NCBI GenBank assembly: GCA_025928335.1
Contig: JAICJQ010000003.1
Coordinates: forward strand, 1 to 64,000
Reading direction: 5' to 3'
Origin: Gemmatimonadaceae bacterium
GTDB lineage: Bacteria > Gemmatimonadota > Gemmatimonadetes > Gemmatimonadales > Gemmatimonadaceae
DNA: 64,000 bases
Shown: positions 1 through 8,713 of the stretch, in pieces
Layout: every line of letters starts with the position of its first letter
Position numbering within the stretch: the stretch's first letter is position 1
Program-made: the position numbers and the translations under genes
The notes under the pieces: generated by a model
What the model saw: only the letters and a program-made list of their open reading frames with translations
What the model was told of the DNA's origin: nothing
The model's database searches: none

Positions 1-1077
1 GCCGCTCGTACGAATCCACCTATTCACGGCTTGGCGTCTTGCTTCGTTCTGCGGTTGCGCCCGCTCGAATGGAGTCAGCGTCGCACCGTACACGACGATC
101 CCTCGCTCGTGCGCCCGCTCGACGACCTGCCGGAGTCCGTCCTCGATGTCCTCGGCGGAAACCGTGTCCACGCTGCTCCGGCTGATGTCGTTGATTCCCT
201 CGAGAATGATCAGGTGAGTGACGCCGGGTTGCATCAGGACGTCGCGGTCGAAGCGCGATAGCAGGCTGGGTCCAGTCCCGAATGTCAGGACGCGATTGCC
301 CGAGATGCCGGCGTTGACGATCGCCTTCGCCGGTTCACCGCTCGACAGAAGGCGTTTCGCCAAGATGTCCGGCCAACGGCGATTCGAGTCCGGTGTGGCC
401 CCTAGTCCGTCGGTGATCGAGTTGCCGGCGGCGACGATTGTTCCCACGACCGCCGGGTTCACCACCTCGACGCCAGAGAGAAATAGCCACGACCGAAGCG
501 TGGTATCGGCGGTGAAGGCTGGGCTCGTTGTCTGATTGCCGGTGCGAGCGACGTACGTCGTCGCCACGCCAAGCGAATGCCGCGTACTGGTCCGCGACGA
601 GTCGGGGAGATAGAAACTGATCGCAAGGTCGCCGAGTTTCGGCACCGCAAACGAGATTGGATCGCTGACGAGCACCGCGCCGGCCCGCACGGTGGCCGAT
701 GACTTACCGCCGAACATCACCGGCCGGTCAGTCGATGGATCGATCGCGGAGCCGACGGTTCGCAGCGCGATGTGCGCTGCGCCGATCTTGAGCGGTCGAT
801 CACCGTACTCGTTCGAGATCCGGATCCTCACTCGCTCGCCGCCAATCGTCGTGTGGATGATCTGGCGCAAGGTGGCGTTCGCGTACGTTGGAACAGGATC
901 GCGCGCTCCCACGGCAGGACGCGCCACCGTCGCGCTCTGGCTCGGCGCCCACGTTGGAAGCCATCGCGCTCCCGCGGTCGCCGCGGGCGGGGTCGCCGTC
1001 GATGGATGGGTGCAGGCGCCGACACCGATGACTGATCCCGCCAATGGCGCCACAAAAATGCGAGATAGCGATCTCAT
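1..1077 (-). CDS. SGNH/GDSL hydrolase lipoprotein (3' end cut by window edge)
   Basis: An open frame of 359 codons runs from an ATG at 1077 off the left edge, so the C-terminus, where the family's DxxH catalytic block would lie, is not visible. The N-terminus is a signal peptide ending in a lipobox (GVGAC, Cys22), which suggests a lipid-anchored periplasmic or outer-membrane protein. After a roughly 170-residue beta-rich region comes the SGNH fold: block I GNSITDG (Gly218-Ser220 region, nucleophile Ser), the block II glycine in AGISGN (about 257-261), and block III GIND (294-297). The family hydrolyses ester bonds in lipids or acylated glycans; the substrate cannot be told. It starts 26 bases after the stop of the HEAT/cyclophilin gene and is probably the last gene of that secreted-protein operon. 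Confidence 0.85.
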   Translation of the reverse strand, partial: MRSLSRIFVAPLAGSVIGVGACTHPSTATPPAATAGARWLPTWAPSQSATVARPAVGARDPVPTYANATLRQIIHTTIGGERVRIRISNEYGDRPLKIGAAHIALRTVGSAIDPSTDRPVMFGGKSSATVRAGAVLVSDPISFAVPKLGDLAISFYLPDSSRTSTRHSLGVATTYVARTGNQTTSPAFTADTTLRSWLFLSGVEVVNPAVVGTIVAAGNSITDGLGATPDSNRRWPDILAKRLLSSGEPAKAIVNAGISGNRVLTFGTGPSLLSRFDRDVLMQPGVTHLIILEGINDISRSSVDTVSAEDIEDGLRQVVERAHERGIVVYGATLTPFERAQPQNEARRQAVNRWIRTSG

Positions 1078-1103
1078 GAGAGTTCTTTTATCGTCGCGAC
1101 CGG

Positions 1104-2753
1104 TCATTTCGCCGTGGTGGAGTTCATGCGCATGCCGAGGATACGGTCGCCGAGGTCGATGCGGTCGACGACATCCTGGCCGCGCACCACTCTGCCGAGT
1201 GAGGTGAAGTCGCCTTCGTTGTGTGGCTGCGGTGTGTGGTTGAGCGTGTAGCCGGGGCGTCCCGTGTCGAGGCCCGCGCTGGCCCATGCAAGATTGCCTC
1301 GCGTGAGGCGGTGCCGGTTCACTTCATCGCGTTGGACGGCCGCGTCGCGAATCGTCGCTTCCTGATCGACGAAATCGGGAACGACCCGCGTGAACTCACT
1401 GCCGACGATGTTGCCCTGGTCGAGGATGCGGGTGAGGGCGTCCATCGCCAGCGGCGCGTCTCCCGCGTAGAGCTCGAGGCCGATTTCGCCGCGCGTCGTT
1501 TGCATCGTCGCGCGTGGCAGCGGCTTGCCGCTATATGCCGGAACGATCCAGCGCTCGACGATCGCGCGATACTCGCCGAAGGGCCGCTCGACGAGTTGTT
1601 GCGGCTGGCGGCCTCGCCCGCCGCCGCCCCGCCCGGCCGTCCCCGTATCGCGGAGGATTTGTGCGCCGAGGTTCTGGCAGTACGGAACGCTGTCGCGAGC
1701 GAGTGCGCTCGCCGCGCTTCTCGCTTCGGTACTGGCGAACGGCAGCAGCTGACGAATGGCCGTCGCGCGGAGAGCACAGGGCCGCGCGGCGTCGGTCGCC
1801 GCGACGAGCGCCGGCACGACGGACGGAAGCCGTCGTCGCCCCAGGCCTTCCGCGGCACTCACTGAAATCCAACTGTCCGTCGATGAGAGGCCGCTCGTCA
1901 GCGCCGCGATCACCGCTGAATCCGAGTAGCTGGCGAGCGAGCGGATCGCCTCGGTGCGCACCCGGCGGTCGCTGTCGCGCAGCGCGGAAAACAGCCTCGC
2001 CTCGGCGCGCTCTCCGAGCGACGCGGAGTCGGCCTGCGCCTTCATGAGTCCGCGCACGGCCCACGAGCGGACCTGTCCGGAGCGGTCGTCGCTGAGGCGC
2101 AGCAGTTGCGCCACCGCGGAAGGATCACGTGGCCGAAGAAGGGCCCACGTGGCGCGCCAGCGAATCTCCTCGTCGGAAGACGATGTCCATTTGACGATCG
2201 GCGCGATGTCGCCCCGCGCTGTCGATCGTCCGATGGCGAGGAGGGCTTCGCCAATCGCGTCGCGCGTTCGACGACTGGCGCGTACGTTCGACAGGTATCG
2301 CGCGAGTGCCGCTCGTGCGGCAGCTGTCTTGATTTTTCCGAGCGCACACGCGGCTTCGGTCGCGACCGTCGGTGCCGTTCGTGGATTGGCGAGCAGCGAG
2401 TCGAACCACGGGATGGCCAGCGTATCGCGCAGCTGTCCGACGGCGAAGACGGTTGTCGCGGCGAGAGATGTGTCGGCGTCGAGTGGACGAGCGCGAAGCA
2501 GGCCGACGCCGCGCTTGTCATTGATCCGAGCGACGGCGAGCGCGGCACGGCGGCGAACTTCGGGATGCGTCGACGCGAGCGTCCGCGAGAGCTCCAGCGA
2601 GTCGAAGCGGCGGACGTCTTCGAGAAGCAGTAGACGCGCGATGTCGCTCACGGCGGCCGAATCGAGCGGACGGCGTGTTTGCGCTTTTGCGAGCAATGCG
2701 AACGTCGCGAGCAGGATGGCGAAGCGCGCGATCATGGATGTTCCGGATTTCAT
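1104..2753 (-). CDS. Secreted HEAT-repeat protein with C-terminal cyclophilin-type peptidyl-prolyl isomerase domain
   Basis: 549 residues when started at the ATG at 2753, which overlaps the upstream stop as ATGA; a longer frame to 2882 would run into the upstream gene and lacks a signal peptide at its N-terminus. Residues 1-25 form a signal peptide (hydrophobic IARFAILLATFALL, then AKAQ). About residues 30-370 are helical HEAT/PBS-lyase-like repeats with recurring alanine-rich helices and R-R-A patterns. A Gly/Arg/Gln-rich linker (GRGGGGRGRQPQQ) leads into a cyclophilin domain over the last 140 residues (TTRGEIGLELY, FTRVVPDFVDQE, GNLAWASAG). The Arg, Phe and Gln of the classical active site (FTRVVPDFVDQ) are kept. 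The later Phe, Trp and His positions are not, so isomerase activity is uncertain. Likely role: periplasmic folding or scaffold protein. Confidence 0.8.
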   Translation of the reverse strand: MKSGTSMIARFAILLATFALLAKAQTRRPLDSAAVSDIARLLLLEDVRRFDSLELSRTLASTHPEVRRRAALAVARINDKRGVGLLRARPLDADTSLAATTVFAVGQLRDTLAIPWFDSLLANPRTAPTVATEAACALGKIKTAAARAALARYLSNVRASRRTRDAIGEALLAIGRSTARGDIAPIVKWTSSSDEEIRWRATWALLRPRDPSAVAQLLRLSDDRSGQVRSWAVRGLMKAQADSASLGERAEARLFSALRDSDRRVRTEAIRSLASYSDSAVIAALTSGLSSTDSWISVSAAEGLGRRRLPSVVPALVAATDAARPCALRATAIRQLLPFASTEARSAASALARDSVPYCQNLGAQILRDTGTAGRGGGGRGRQPQQLVERPFGEYRAIVERWIVPAYSGKPLPRATMQTTRGEIGLELYAGDAPLAMDALTRILDQGNIVGSEFTRVVPDFVDQEATIRDAAVQRDEVNRHRLTRGNLAWASAGLDTGRPGYTLNHTPQPHNEGDFTSLGRVVRGQDVVDRIDLGDRILGMRMNSTTAK

Positions 2754-4009
2754 GGCCGTGGCGAAGAGACGAACAAGGCACCGTGCGGCATGACGTGCCC
2801 TTCTTTTCCGTGCGGCCAATCGGTACGAGTGAAGCTGACGCCGTGCTTGCTCTTGTCTCCATCGTGGAAGCGGTCGTCCCATGTCAGCGCGCCAGTGGCC
2901 TGGTCGAGCCGGATGATCGTGACACGCGGCTCGCCGTCGTCCTGCCCGACCATTACGATGCGATCGCTACCGGGATCCGCCGACAGCCAGTGTGGTTTGA
3001 AGGTGGAATCCGTCGCAAGTTCGGCGACCTGCTTCACGTGCGCGGGATCGCTGATGTCGAAGCTCACGACGCGGTTCCCATAGGCGACGGGAACCAGCCA
3101 GTAACGGCCGACGATCACCGGCACCGAGCATCCGGTCTGAGGCGGCGAGCGGAGAGCGTTGACGAGATCGATGCGTGGCGTGTCGTTGTCGATCGTCACG
3201 TGGTACATGCCGCAGAGATAGCTGTCGAGCATCACGCTCTTGCCGTCGGGCAGCGCGCGAACCTCGAACGGATCCTGGTCGATCGAGTCGTTCGCCACTT
3301 TGGGCATCGTGACCGTCTTGAGCAGCTTGAAATCGGAGAGCCGCCAGAGCTGGACGGTATTTGCCGTGTGCTCGGTGTCCATCGGCGCGCTCGTCGTGAT
3401 CATCCGATCGATTGCCGGAAGTACTTCGACCCCGTAGTTCCGGATGTGCGCTCCGGGCATGCTCGAGTCGGCGGACGATGCGCGTCGTATCAGTTTGCCG
3501 TTGGCGTCGAATTCGGCGATGCCGCCGGGGTTGCCCGGCTTCATCCCATTGCCGTACTGGAGCGTGGCAATGACATGATCGTTGGCGAGTCGCCTGAAGC
3601 TGTGTGGCTTCTCGAACCCCGGAACTCCCTCAAGAACGCCGATACGCTTTGGGGTCTTCGGATCGCGCAGATCGATGAGGAATGCTTTTCCAGCCATGTA
3701 GTCGTCGGCGAAAACGACGCCGCCGGGTGGAAAGACATACTCGGTGTGATGCGCCATCATCGCCATGTCGCCGATCGGCACCGAAGTGACGAGGGATCCG
3801 TAGCTGGCGCTCGTCGTGTCGGCGTCGATGATGGCGACGAAGCTCGGGCCGGCTGGCGTCATCACCTTGTTGCCTTCCTTGTATTCCTGCGGACCCGCCC
3901 AGATGGCGAGATACCGAGCGGCAGGAACGGTGGGCTTCGGATTCTCGCGGCAGGCAGAGAGCAGGCCCACCAGAACGATGGCCGAAGTTCGCGCGACGGT
4001 GTGCTGCAT
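2750..4009 (-). CDS. Beta-propeller lipoprotein, selenium-binding-protein (SBP56)-like
   Basis: 419 residues from the ATG at 4009; an in-frame GTG at 4045 adds 12 proline-rich residues ahead of the signal peptide and looks less likely. The signal peptide ends in a lipobox (GLLSAC, Cys20). The rest is a beta-rich repeat protein with blade-like stretches such as YVFPPGGVVFADDY, VQLWRLSDFKLLKTVTMP and VVSFDISDPAHVKQVAEL. These resemble blades of the SBP56/methanethiol-oxidase propeller, and the order of His-containing segments (PHSFRRL, HIRNYG, HTANTV) also fits. SBP56 enzymes use His ligands for copper; which of these would bind metal cannot be judged by eye. A general WD/YVTN-like propeller is the alternative. 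It is the first gene of a secreted-protein operon and is translationally coupled (ATGA) to the HEAT/cyclophilin gene. Confidence 0.6.
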   Translation of the reverse strand: MQHTVARTSAIVLVGLLSACRENPKPTVPAARYLAIWAGPQEYKEGNKVMTPAGPSFVAIIDADTTSASYGSLVTSVPIGDMAMMAHHTEYVFPPGGVVFADDYMAGKAFLIDLRDPKTPKRIGVLEGVPGFEKPHSFRRLANDHVIATLQYGNGMKPGNPGGIAEFDANGKLIRRASSADSSMPGAHIRNYGVEVLPAIDRMITTSAPMDTEHTANTVQLWRLSDFKLLKTVTMPKVANDSIDQDPFEVRALPDGKSVMLDSYLCGMYHVTIDNDTPRIDLVNALRSPPQTGCSVPVIVGRYWLVPVAYGNRVVSFDISDPAHVKQVAELATDSTFKPHWLSADPGSDRIVMVGQDDGEPRVTIIRLDQATGALTWDDRFHDGDKSKHGVSFTRTDWPHGKEGHVMPHGALFVSSPRP

Positions 4010-4102
4010 TGGGAGTGGCGGGAGGGAGGGCAATGGGGTGCGCACTAGCTTCCCGCATTCATTTCAGCTTGTCAACGCCCGGTCGCCTATGTCGGAAAAC
4101 AC

Positions 4103-4132
4103 AGTGGGGCGCCACTGGCGTGGCGCCCCACT
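4103..4132 (-). terminator. Rho-independent terminator for the 4160-4666 gene
   Basis: A perfect 12-bp inverted repeat (AGTGGGGCGCCA and its complement) surrounds a 6-nt loop. Read on the minus strand it lies 27 bases after the stop at 4160 and is followed by GTGTTTTCC, a short T-rich tail. It separates this gene from the propeller operon downstream. Confidence 0.75.
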
Positions 4133-4159
4133 TTAGGAGAGACCCGCGATCGCGAGTCC

Positions 4160-4666
4160 TCAGGTGGTCGGGGGCTTGACGGTGTTTTCCTTGTGCTCTT
4201 TGCTCTCACGCACCCAGCCGGCGAGGCCGCGCAGGCCGCCGAACTGCTTCGACGAGAGCACGGCACCCGTGTTCGCGTCGACGATGACTTTCGCGTGCGT
4301 CTTCTTGCCGTTCGGGATGATGTCGATCGCGTACTCGGTGACGCCGTTGTCGACGTTCATTTCACCGGAGCCGATTTGGCCCGGCACCGCGCACAGCGCG
4401 ACGATCTTTGCTGAATCAGGCGAGATCATGCCCGCGTCGGCTTTGAACAGGTCTGACTTGATCTGTACTGCCTTCGCCGCGTTCACATCGACCGTGCTGC
4501 ACACCGTGCCGGTTGGACGATACCACTCGACGATGAGCGTATCGGTAGCGACGACACCTGCCGCTTGCACTGGTTTCTTGATCGTGTCCGGGCGAACCTG
4601 GGCTTGGAGACCGGCGGCACCCGTGATGAACAACGCGGCCACGCCCGCGAGCAACTTGTGGTTCAT
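4160..4666 (-). CDS. Secreted protein of unknown function, weakly PepSY-like
   Basis: 168 residues from the ATG at 4666, which has GAGGT six bases upstream; the in-frame GTG at 4672 would put that site too close. A clear signal peptide (LLAGVAALFITGAAGLQAQ) predicts export. The C-terminal half reads YAIDIIPNGKKTHAKVIVDANTGAVLSSKQFGG, split here in my reading into a strand-rich core with a V-D-x-x-T-G-x-V-L turn typical of PepSY domains, which often regulate or inhibit proteases. Only two Cys (about 57 and 93) are visible and could form a disulfide. The gene is monocistronic, with its own terminator and a leader containing two perfect short dyads. The function is not established. Confidence 0.7.
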   Translation of the reverse strand: MNHKLLAGVAALFITGAAGLQAQVRPDTIKKPVQAAGVVATDTLIVEWYRPTGTVCSTVDVNAAKAVQIKSDLFKADAGMISPDSAKIVALCAVPGQIGSGEMNVDNGVTEYAIDIIPNGKKTHAKVIVDANTGAVLSSKQFGGLRGLAGWVRESKEHKENTVKPPTT

Positions 4667-4771
4667 GAGCACACCTCACAGCAACGGTTACGTCTGAGCC
4701 CGCCTGCCGGAGAGCAGGCCTGGGTGGAATCGAGGGGCTCTGTCGCAATCGTTGTGCGAGAATTCGCCGCT

Positions 4772-4812
4772 CAACGGAAATATTTTCCGTTGCGTCTTGA
4801 GAATGTTCTCAA
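4772..4812. promoter_or_regulatory. Two adjacent perfect dyads between gspE and the secreted-protein gene
   Basis: CAACGGAAA-TAT-TTTCCGTTG (4772-4792) and TTGAGAA-TG-TTCTCAA (4797-4812) lie four bases apart in the AT-richest stretch locally. They sit after the type II secretion operon stop (4868) and about 105 bases upstream of the next minus-strand start (4666). They could be protein-binding operators for that gene or a double hairpin that ends the secretion transcript. Neither has a strong T-run behind it on the minus strand. Confidence 0.45.
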
Positions 4813-4867
4813 TGGTGTGTCGCGCATCACTCGATTCGAGGCACCGAAGGCCCATGTGTGACGCGGC

Positions 4868-6400
4868 TCACGCCCGCGCCACTCGCAACACCTCATCGAG
4901 CGTCGTCACCCCGGCCCGCGCCGCGCGCAAACCGTCGTCGAGCAGCGTCCGCATTCCTTTCGCGATCGCCATCGAGCGAAGCTCCTCCGAACCTCGGCGT
5001 CGTTGCACTTCCAACCGGAGGTCGGTGTCCATCACGAGCAACTCATAGACGCCCGTTCGTCCGCGATAGCCCGTGCCGCGGCACTCATCGCAGCCACGAC
5101 CCTTCCATACGCGCTCGAGCCCCAGCGCCGAAAGATCCAGCCGGCGCGCCGCCGCCTTGTCGGGCGTCGTCTCCGTCTTGCAGTTCGTGCAGATCACGCG
5201 CACGAGTCGCTGCGCCAGCACCGCGTCAACGGTGCTCGCCACGAGATACGCCGCGACGTCGAGATCGAGGAGGCGCGTCAGTGCCGTCGGCGCGTCGTTC
5301 GTGTGCAGCGTCGAGAGCACGAGGTGGCCGGTGAGCGCGGCTTGCGTCGCGATTTGGGCCGTCTCGGCGTCGCGGATCTCGCCGACGAGAATGATGTCGG
5401 GATCCTGACGCAGCAGGGAGCGCAACGCCGCCGCGAAGGTCACGCCGACCTTTTCATTCACCGGTACCTGCGGTACGCCCGAAAGCTCGTACTCGACGGG
5501 ATCCTCGACGGTGAGAATTTTCTCACGGCCGGTGCGGATCATCTCGACAGCCGCGTACAGCGTCGTCGTCTTGCCGGATCCCGTCGGTCCGGTGACGAGG
5601 ACGATGCCGTGCGGCCTAGAGACGACTTCGGTGAACAGCTCGAGCGCGTCGGCCGCCATCCCCAGCTCGGTGAGCGAGATGCGGCCGCGCTCCTTGTCGA
5701 GCAGACGAAGGACCACGCTTTCGCCGCGCAGTGTCGGCACCGTCGAGACGCGGACGTCCACCTGGCGGTTCTGGAGTCGAAGCCGGATGCGGCCGTCTTG
5801 CGGCAGTCGCCGTTCGGCGATGTCCAGCTCGGCCATGATCTTGAGACGGCTGATGATCGCCGCCGTGAGATGCGGCGGTGGCGACGGCGCGTTCTGCAGG
5901 ACGCCGTCGACGCGATAGCGAACGCGCAGACCGTCCTGATACGCCTCGAGATGGACGTCTGACGCCCGTGCGTCGAGCGCCTCGATGAGCAGAAGATTCA
6001 CGAGACGGACGACGGGCGCTTCGTTCGCGAGATGAAGCAGATCGTCGAGCGGAATCTCGTCGACGTCGATCACCGCGCGCGCTTCGCCGGTCAGTCCGGC
6101 GATCACGCCCTCGGCCGTTGCCGCCTCGGGCGCGTAGACGCGGCGGATCGCCGTTCGAAGATCGTGTTCGTCGAACCGCTCGAGCGCGACTCGTGTCCCG
6201 AACAGCAGCCGCAAATCGTCGAGCGCCAACGGTTCGACATTGTCCATCCACGTACCCGCGACGAGCACGTCGCCGTCGATTCTCAGGGGCAGCAATCCGT
6301 GCTGCTCCAGCCAGTCGGCGGTCAGTGCCGTCGTGAGACGCTCGACCTCGAGCAACTCGGTGGCGGAATGCTGCGCGTCGGGGCGCTGTATCGCGGTCAT
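4868..6400 (-). CDS. gspE: Type II secretion system ATPase GspE
   Basis: 510 residues. This cytoplasmic AAA-type ATPase drives pseudopilus assembly. After an N-terminal MshEN/GspE-N-like domain (about 1-110) comes the catalytic domain. It has Walker A GPTGSGKTTT at 271-280, the Asp-box and Walker B DPDIILVGEIRDAETA, a His box (LSTLHTNDAPTALTRLLDL), and the paired zinc cysteines CTNC and CDEC typical of GspE, followed by GYRGRTGVYELL. Length and motif order are normal for GspE/PilB; the position in a gsp operon decides for GspE. The start overlaps the gspD stop as ATGA. It is the last gene of the operon. Confidence 0.95.
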   Translation of the reverse strand: MTAIQRPDAQHSATELLEVERLTTALTADWLEQHGLLPLRIDGDVLVAGTWMDNVEPLALDDLRLLFGTRVALERFDEHDLRTAIRRVYAPEAATAEGVIAGLTGEARAVIDVDEIPLDDLLHLANEAPVVRLVNLLLIEALDARASDVHLEAYQDGLRVRYRVDGVLQNAPSPPPHLTAAIISRLKIMAELDIAERRLPQDGRIRLRLQNRQVDVRVSTVPTLRGESVVLRLLDKERGRISLTELGMAADALELFTEVVSRPHGIVLVTGPTGSGKTTTLYAAVEMIRTGREKILTVEDPVEYELSGVPQVPVNEKVGVTFAAALRSLLRQDPDIILVGEIRDAETAQIATQAALTGHLVLSTLHTNDAPTALTRLLDLDVAAYLVASTVDAVLAQRLVRVICTNCKTETTPDKAAARRLDLSALGLERVWKGRGCDECRGTGYRGRTGVYELLVMDTDLRLEVQRRRGSEELRSMAIAKGMRTLLDDGLRAARAGVTTLDEVLRVARA

Positions 6401-8205
6401 GGCTCCGGCGGACGGCGGCGCAGGGTCGTCAACGAGTCTTTCTTCGTGCTATCCGTCGGTGGACGCAGAATCGGCACCGGGATCGTATCGGTGCGCGGAA
6501 TGATGTGCGGACCGATGTTCATCTCTTGAAGCAGCTTGCTGCCGTCCCGAATGGCGTCGCGGAGCTTGTCGACGTCGTCGTCGCTCGAGATGATGTGCGG
6601 CGTCAGGAAGAGAAAGAGCTCCGTCGTGTCGTCGGTGCGCGAGGTGTTGCCGAACAGCAGCGTCCCGATCAGCGGGATACGACTGATCAGCGGAATACCC
6701 GAATCCTGGCGCGACCTCGTGTTGCCGGCGAGGCCGCCGATCACGGTGGTCTGTCCATCGCGAATGAAGACCTGGGTCGTCGCTTCGCGCTTATTGATGA
6801 CCGGTGCGTCGAACTGCACCTCGTTCGTCGCGCTGTTGTCCGTCTGCGTCACTTGAAGATTTACGTACCCATCAGGGTTGATCGTCGGCGTGATGGTGAG
6901 CACGGTGCCGACGTCGATGTACTGCACCGTCTGCACGCGCCCCGTCGGATCGTTCGGCACGGTTTGGGAGATCTGCACGAATGGGCGCGACGAGCCGACG
7001 TTGAGGGTTGCTTGTCGATTGTTCTGCGCCATCATCACGGGCAACGAGAGCACTCTCACGTCGCCCCGCTCTTGCAGCGCGTTGATCGCCACATCGTAGC
7101 TGACCGCGCCGCGACCACCGGTGAGCTCGAGAATGAAGTCGCGCGCGCTGGCGAGCGACGCGGCCGACGCCGTGACGTTCGTGGCATCCTTCCCCGTCTC
7201 GGTGTGCTTCACCGTTCCCGAAACGCCGAGGTCGAGCGAATGCGTGCGCGTCACCTCGGCGATCGTGACTTCGATCAGCACCTGGAGCGGACGCAGATCC
7301 ACGCCTTGAATGATCTGTTGCACGAGTGCCCAGTCAGAATCGGTCGCGCGTACGAGCAGCGAGTTGCTCGTCTCCTCGGCGATGATGCGGATCTCGCCGG
7401 CCTGGTTCGAGAGCGATCCGGTCGTTGCCTGGAAGAGGCTGTTGAGGGCATTGGCGATCGGGTTGCCTCGGCCTCCGCCTTGGGCCTGCGCTTGGGCCTG
7501 CGCAATCGCGGCCTCCTGGGCCGCCTGCGCCTGTTGACCGCGGCCCCCGCCGCGCCCGTTGTTTTGCTGTTGCGGAAATGGCTGGATATTCCCCGGCGGC
7601 CCGGTCTGGATGGTGGTGAACCCGCCGTTCGCATTCGGAACGGTGAACGTACCGGCTCGGCCGCCGCCGGTAGTGAATGACGTCGTCAGACCGGAGAAAA
7701 GATTCGTCAGCACCGGCGCGAGCTGTACCGCGCTCGCGTGCCGCAGCCGATACGTGAACAACCGGATCTGCTGCTGTTGATTCGCCTGCGCGAGCTGCTG
7801 CTGGAGAATCTGCTGCGGCGTCAGCGTGTTGCGCGGCTCCGGCGCGGGACCGGCGATCTGGATCAGCGTCGGCGTTTGGGTGAACTTGAGCCCGTTGGCC
7901 TCGGCGACGTTCTTCAGCACGTCGATCATGCCGTCGCGATTTACCGGACGTCCCATGTGCACCGTGATGCGCTGCGACGGGATGTTGGTCATCGAAACAT
8001 TGAGATCCCCCGCCGCGGCCAGCGCGTCGAGAACGACCTTCAGGTCCTGATCCTGAAAGTCCAACGACACCGACGCCGCCGGCTTCTTCGACGTGTCCGG
8101 TCTGGCCGGCGCCTGCCGGCCACCGCGTTGCGCCGACAACAAAGGAGGCGACGCCAGCATCAGCGCGAGCGCCGCCGCGATCACAGCTCCGACACGAATC
8201 CGCAT
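6397..8205 (-). CDS. gspD: Type II secretion outer-membrane secretin GspD
   Basis: 602 residues with a signal peptide (AAALALMLASPPLLSAQ). It forms the outer-membrane gate. An N0/STN-like domain (VSLDFQDQDLKVVLDALAAAG) is followed by an N1-type domain with a long Gln/Gly/Arg-rich low-complexity insert (about 195-260: QQNNGRGGGRGQQAQAAQ and similar). Next are an N3-like domain (AEETSNSLLVRATDSDWALVQQII) and the secretin core with VPNDPTG, DVGTVLTITPTI, the FIRDGQTTVIGGL gate region and SRIPLIGTLLFG. It ends FLTPHII plus a roughly 60-residue tail. The protein is slightly shorter than proteobacterial GspD (fewer N-domains). It begins 1 base after the gspC-like stop. Confidence 0.93.
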   Translation of the reverse strand: MRIRVGAVIAAALALMLASPPLLSAQRGGRQAPARPDTSKKPAASVSLDFQDQDLKVVLDALAAAGDLNVSMTNIPSQRITVHMGRPVNRDGMIDVLKNVAEANGLKFTQTPTLIQIAGPAPEPRNTLTPQQILQQQLAQANQQQQIRLFTYRLRHASAVQLAPVLTNLFSGLTTSFTTGGGRAGTFTVPNANGGFTTIQTGPPGNIQPFPQQQNNGRGGGRGQQAQAAQEAAIAQAQAQAQGGGRGNPIANALNSLFQATTGSLSNQAGEIRIIAEETSNSLLVRATDSDWALVQQIIQGVDLRPLQVLIEVTIAEVTRTHSLDLGVSGTVKHTETGKDATNVTASAASLASARDFILELTGGRGAVSYDVAINALQERGDVRVLSLPVMMAQNNRQATLNVGSSRPFVQISQTVPNDPTGRVQTVQYIDVGTVLTITPTINPDGYVNLQVTQTDNSATNEVQFDAPVINKREATTQVFIRDGQTTVIGGLAGNTRSRQDSGIPLISRIPLIGTLLFGNTSRTDDTTELFLFLTPHIISSDDDVDKLRDAIRDGSKLLQEMNIGPHIIPRTDTIPVPILRPPTDSTKKDSLTTLRRRPPEP

Positions 8206-8206
8206 A

Positions 8207-8713
8207 TCAATATCCTGGCTTTGGCACTGTGAGCTCGGCGCGATTGCCGGCGGTGCTCACGAGCACGACTTTTCTGCGTTCGATTCCCTTCACGGTCCAT
8301 TCGCCGATCTTGTCGCCGACGTGGACCAGCGTCGGCGTGGCGTCGCCCAACTGCAGTGTCGCGAAGCTGCGCCCGTCGTTCGCCACCGCGGTGCCGAGCA
8401 CCAGCGGCTTCATGGGTTCGACGACAGGCTTGTTGTCCGGGGCACTTTCCCCCGGCATCCGATACGGTGATTCCGGTGCACTGCGGTCGTGCGAAAACAG
8501 GTCGGACTCGACGGCCGATTGAATGTCGGCCGGCGGAGGCAGCGGCCCTCGAGTGATCGGCTCCAATGCCGCGACACTCATGACCGGCGTGTCCCCGCCG
8601 ACGGGGGCGCGGAGCGCGCGCGCGAAGGTCCAGGCGACGACGATGAGCGCCGCCGCGAGCACAACGAGGGACATTCGAACAGCCGGGACCTTCACCGCGG
8701 AGCGCCAGTTCAT
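8207..8713 (-). CDS. gspC: Type II secretion inner-membrane protein, GspC-like
   Basis: 168 residues: a short cytoplasmic N-terminus, one membrane segment (MSLVVLAAALIVVAWTF, about 14-30), a Pro-rich linker, and a beta-rich C-terminal homology region (KPLVLGTAVANDG, LQLGDATPTLVHVGDKIGEWTVKGIERRKVVL). This is the layout of GspC/PulC and of PilP, which link the inner-membrane platform to the secretin. No C-terminal PDZ or coiled-coil domain is present, so it is a short version. Placement directly before gspD and after gspM supports GspC. The start overlaps the gspM stop by 4 bases. Confidence 0.75.
   Translation of the reverse strand: MNWRSAVKVPAVRMSLVVLAAALIVVAWTFARALRAPVGGDTPVMSVAALEPITRGPLPPPADIQSAVESDLFSHDRSAPESPYRMPGESAPDNKPVVEPMKPLVLGTAVANDGRSFATLQLGDATPTLVHVGDKIGEWTVKGIERRKVVLVSTAGNRAELTVPKPGY

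Noticed and set aside
2675..4048. A 457-codon open frame on the plus strand
   Set aside because: Antisense to the propeller lipoprotein, which has a signal peptide, lipobox and a coupled downstream gene.
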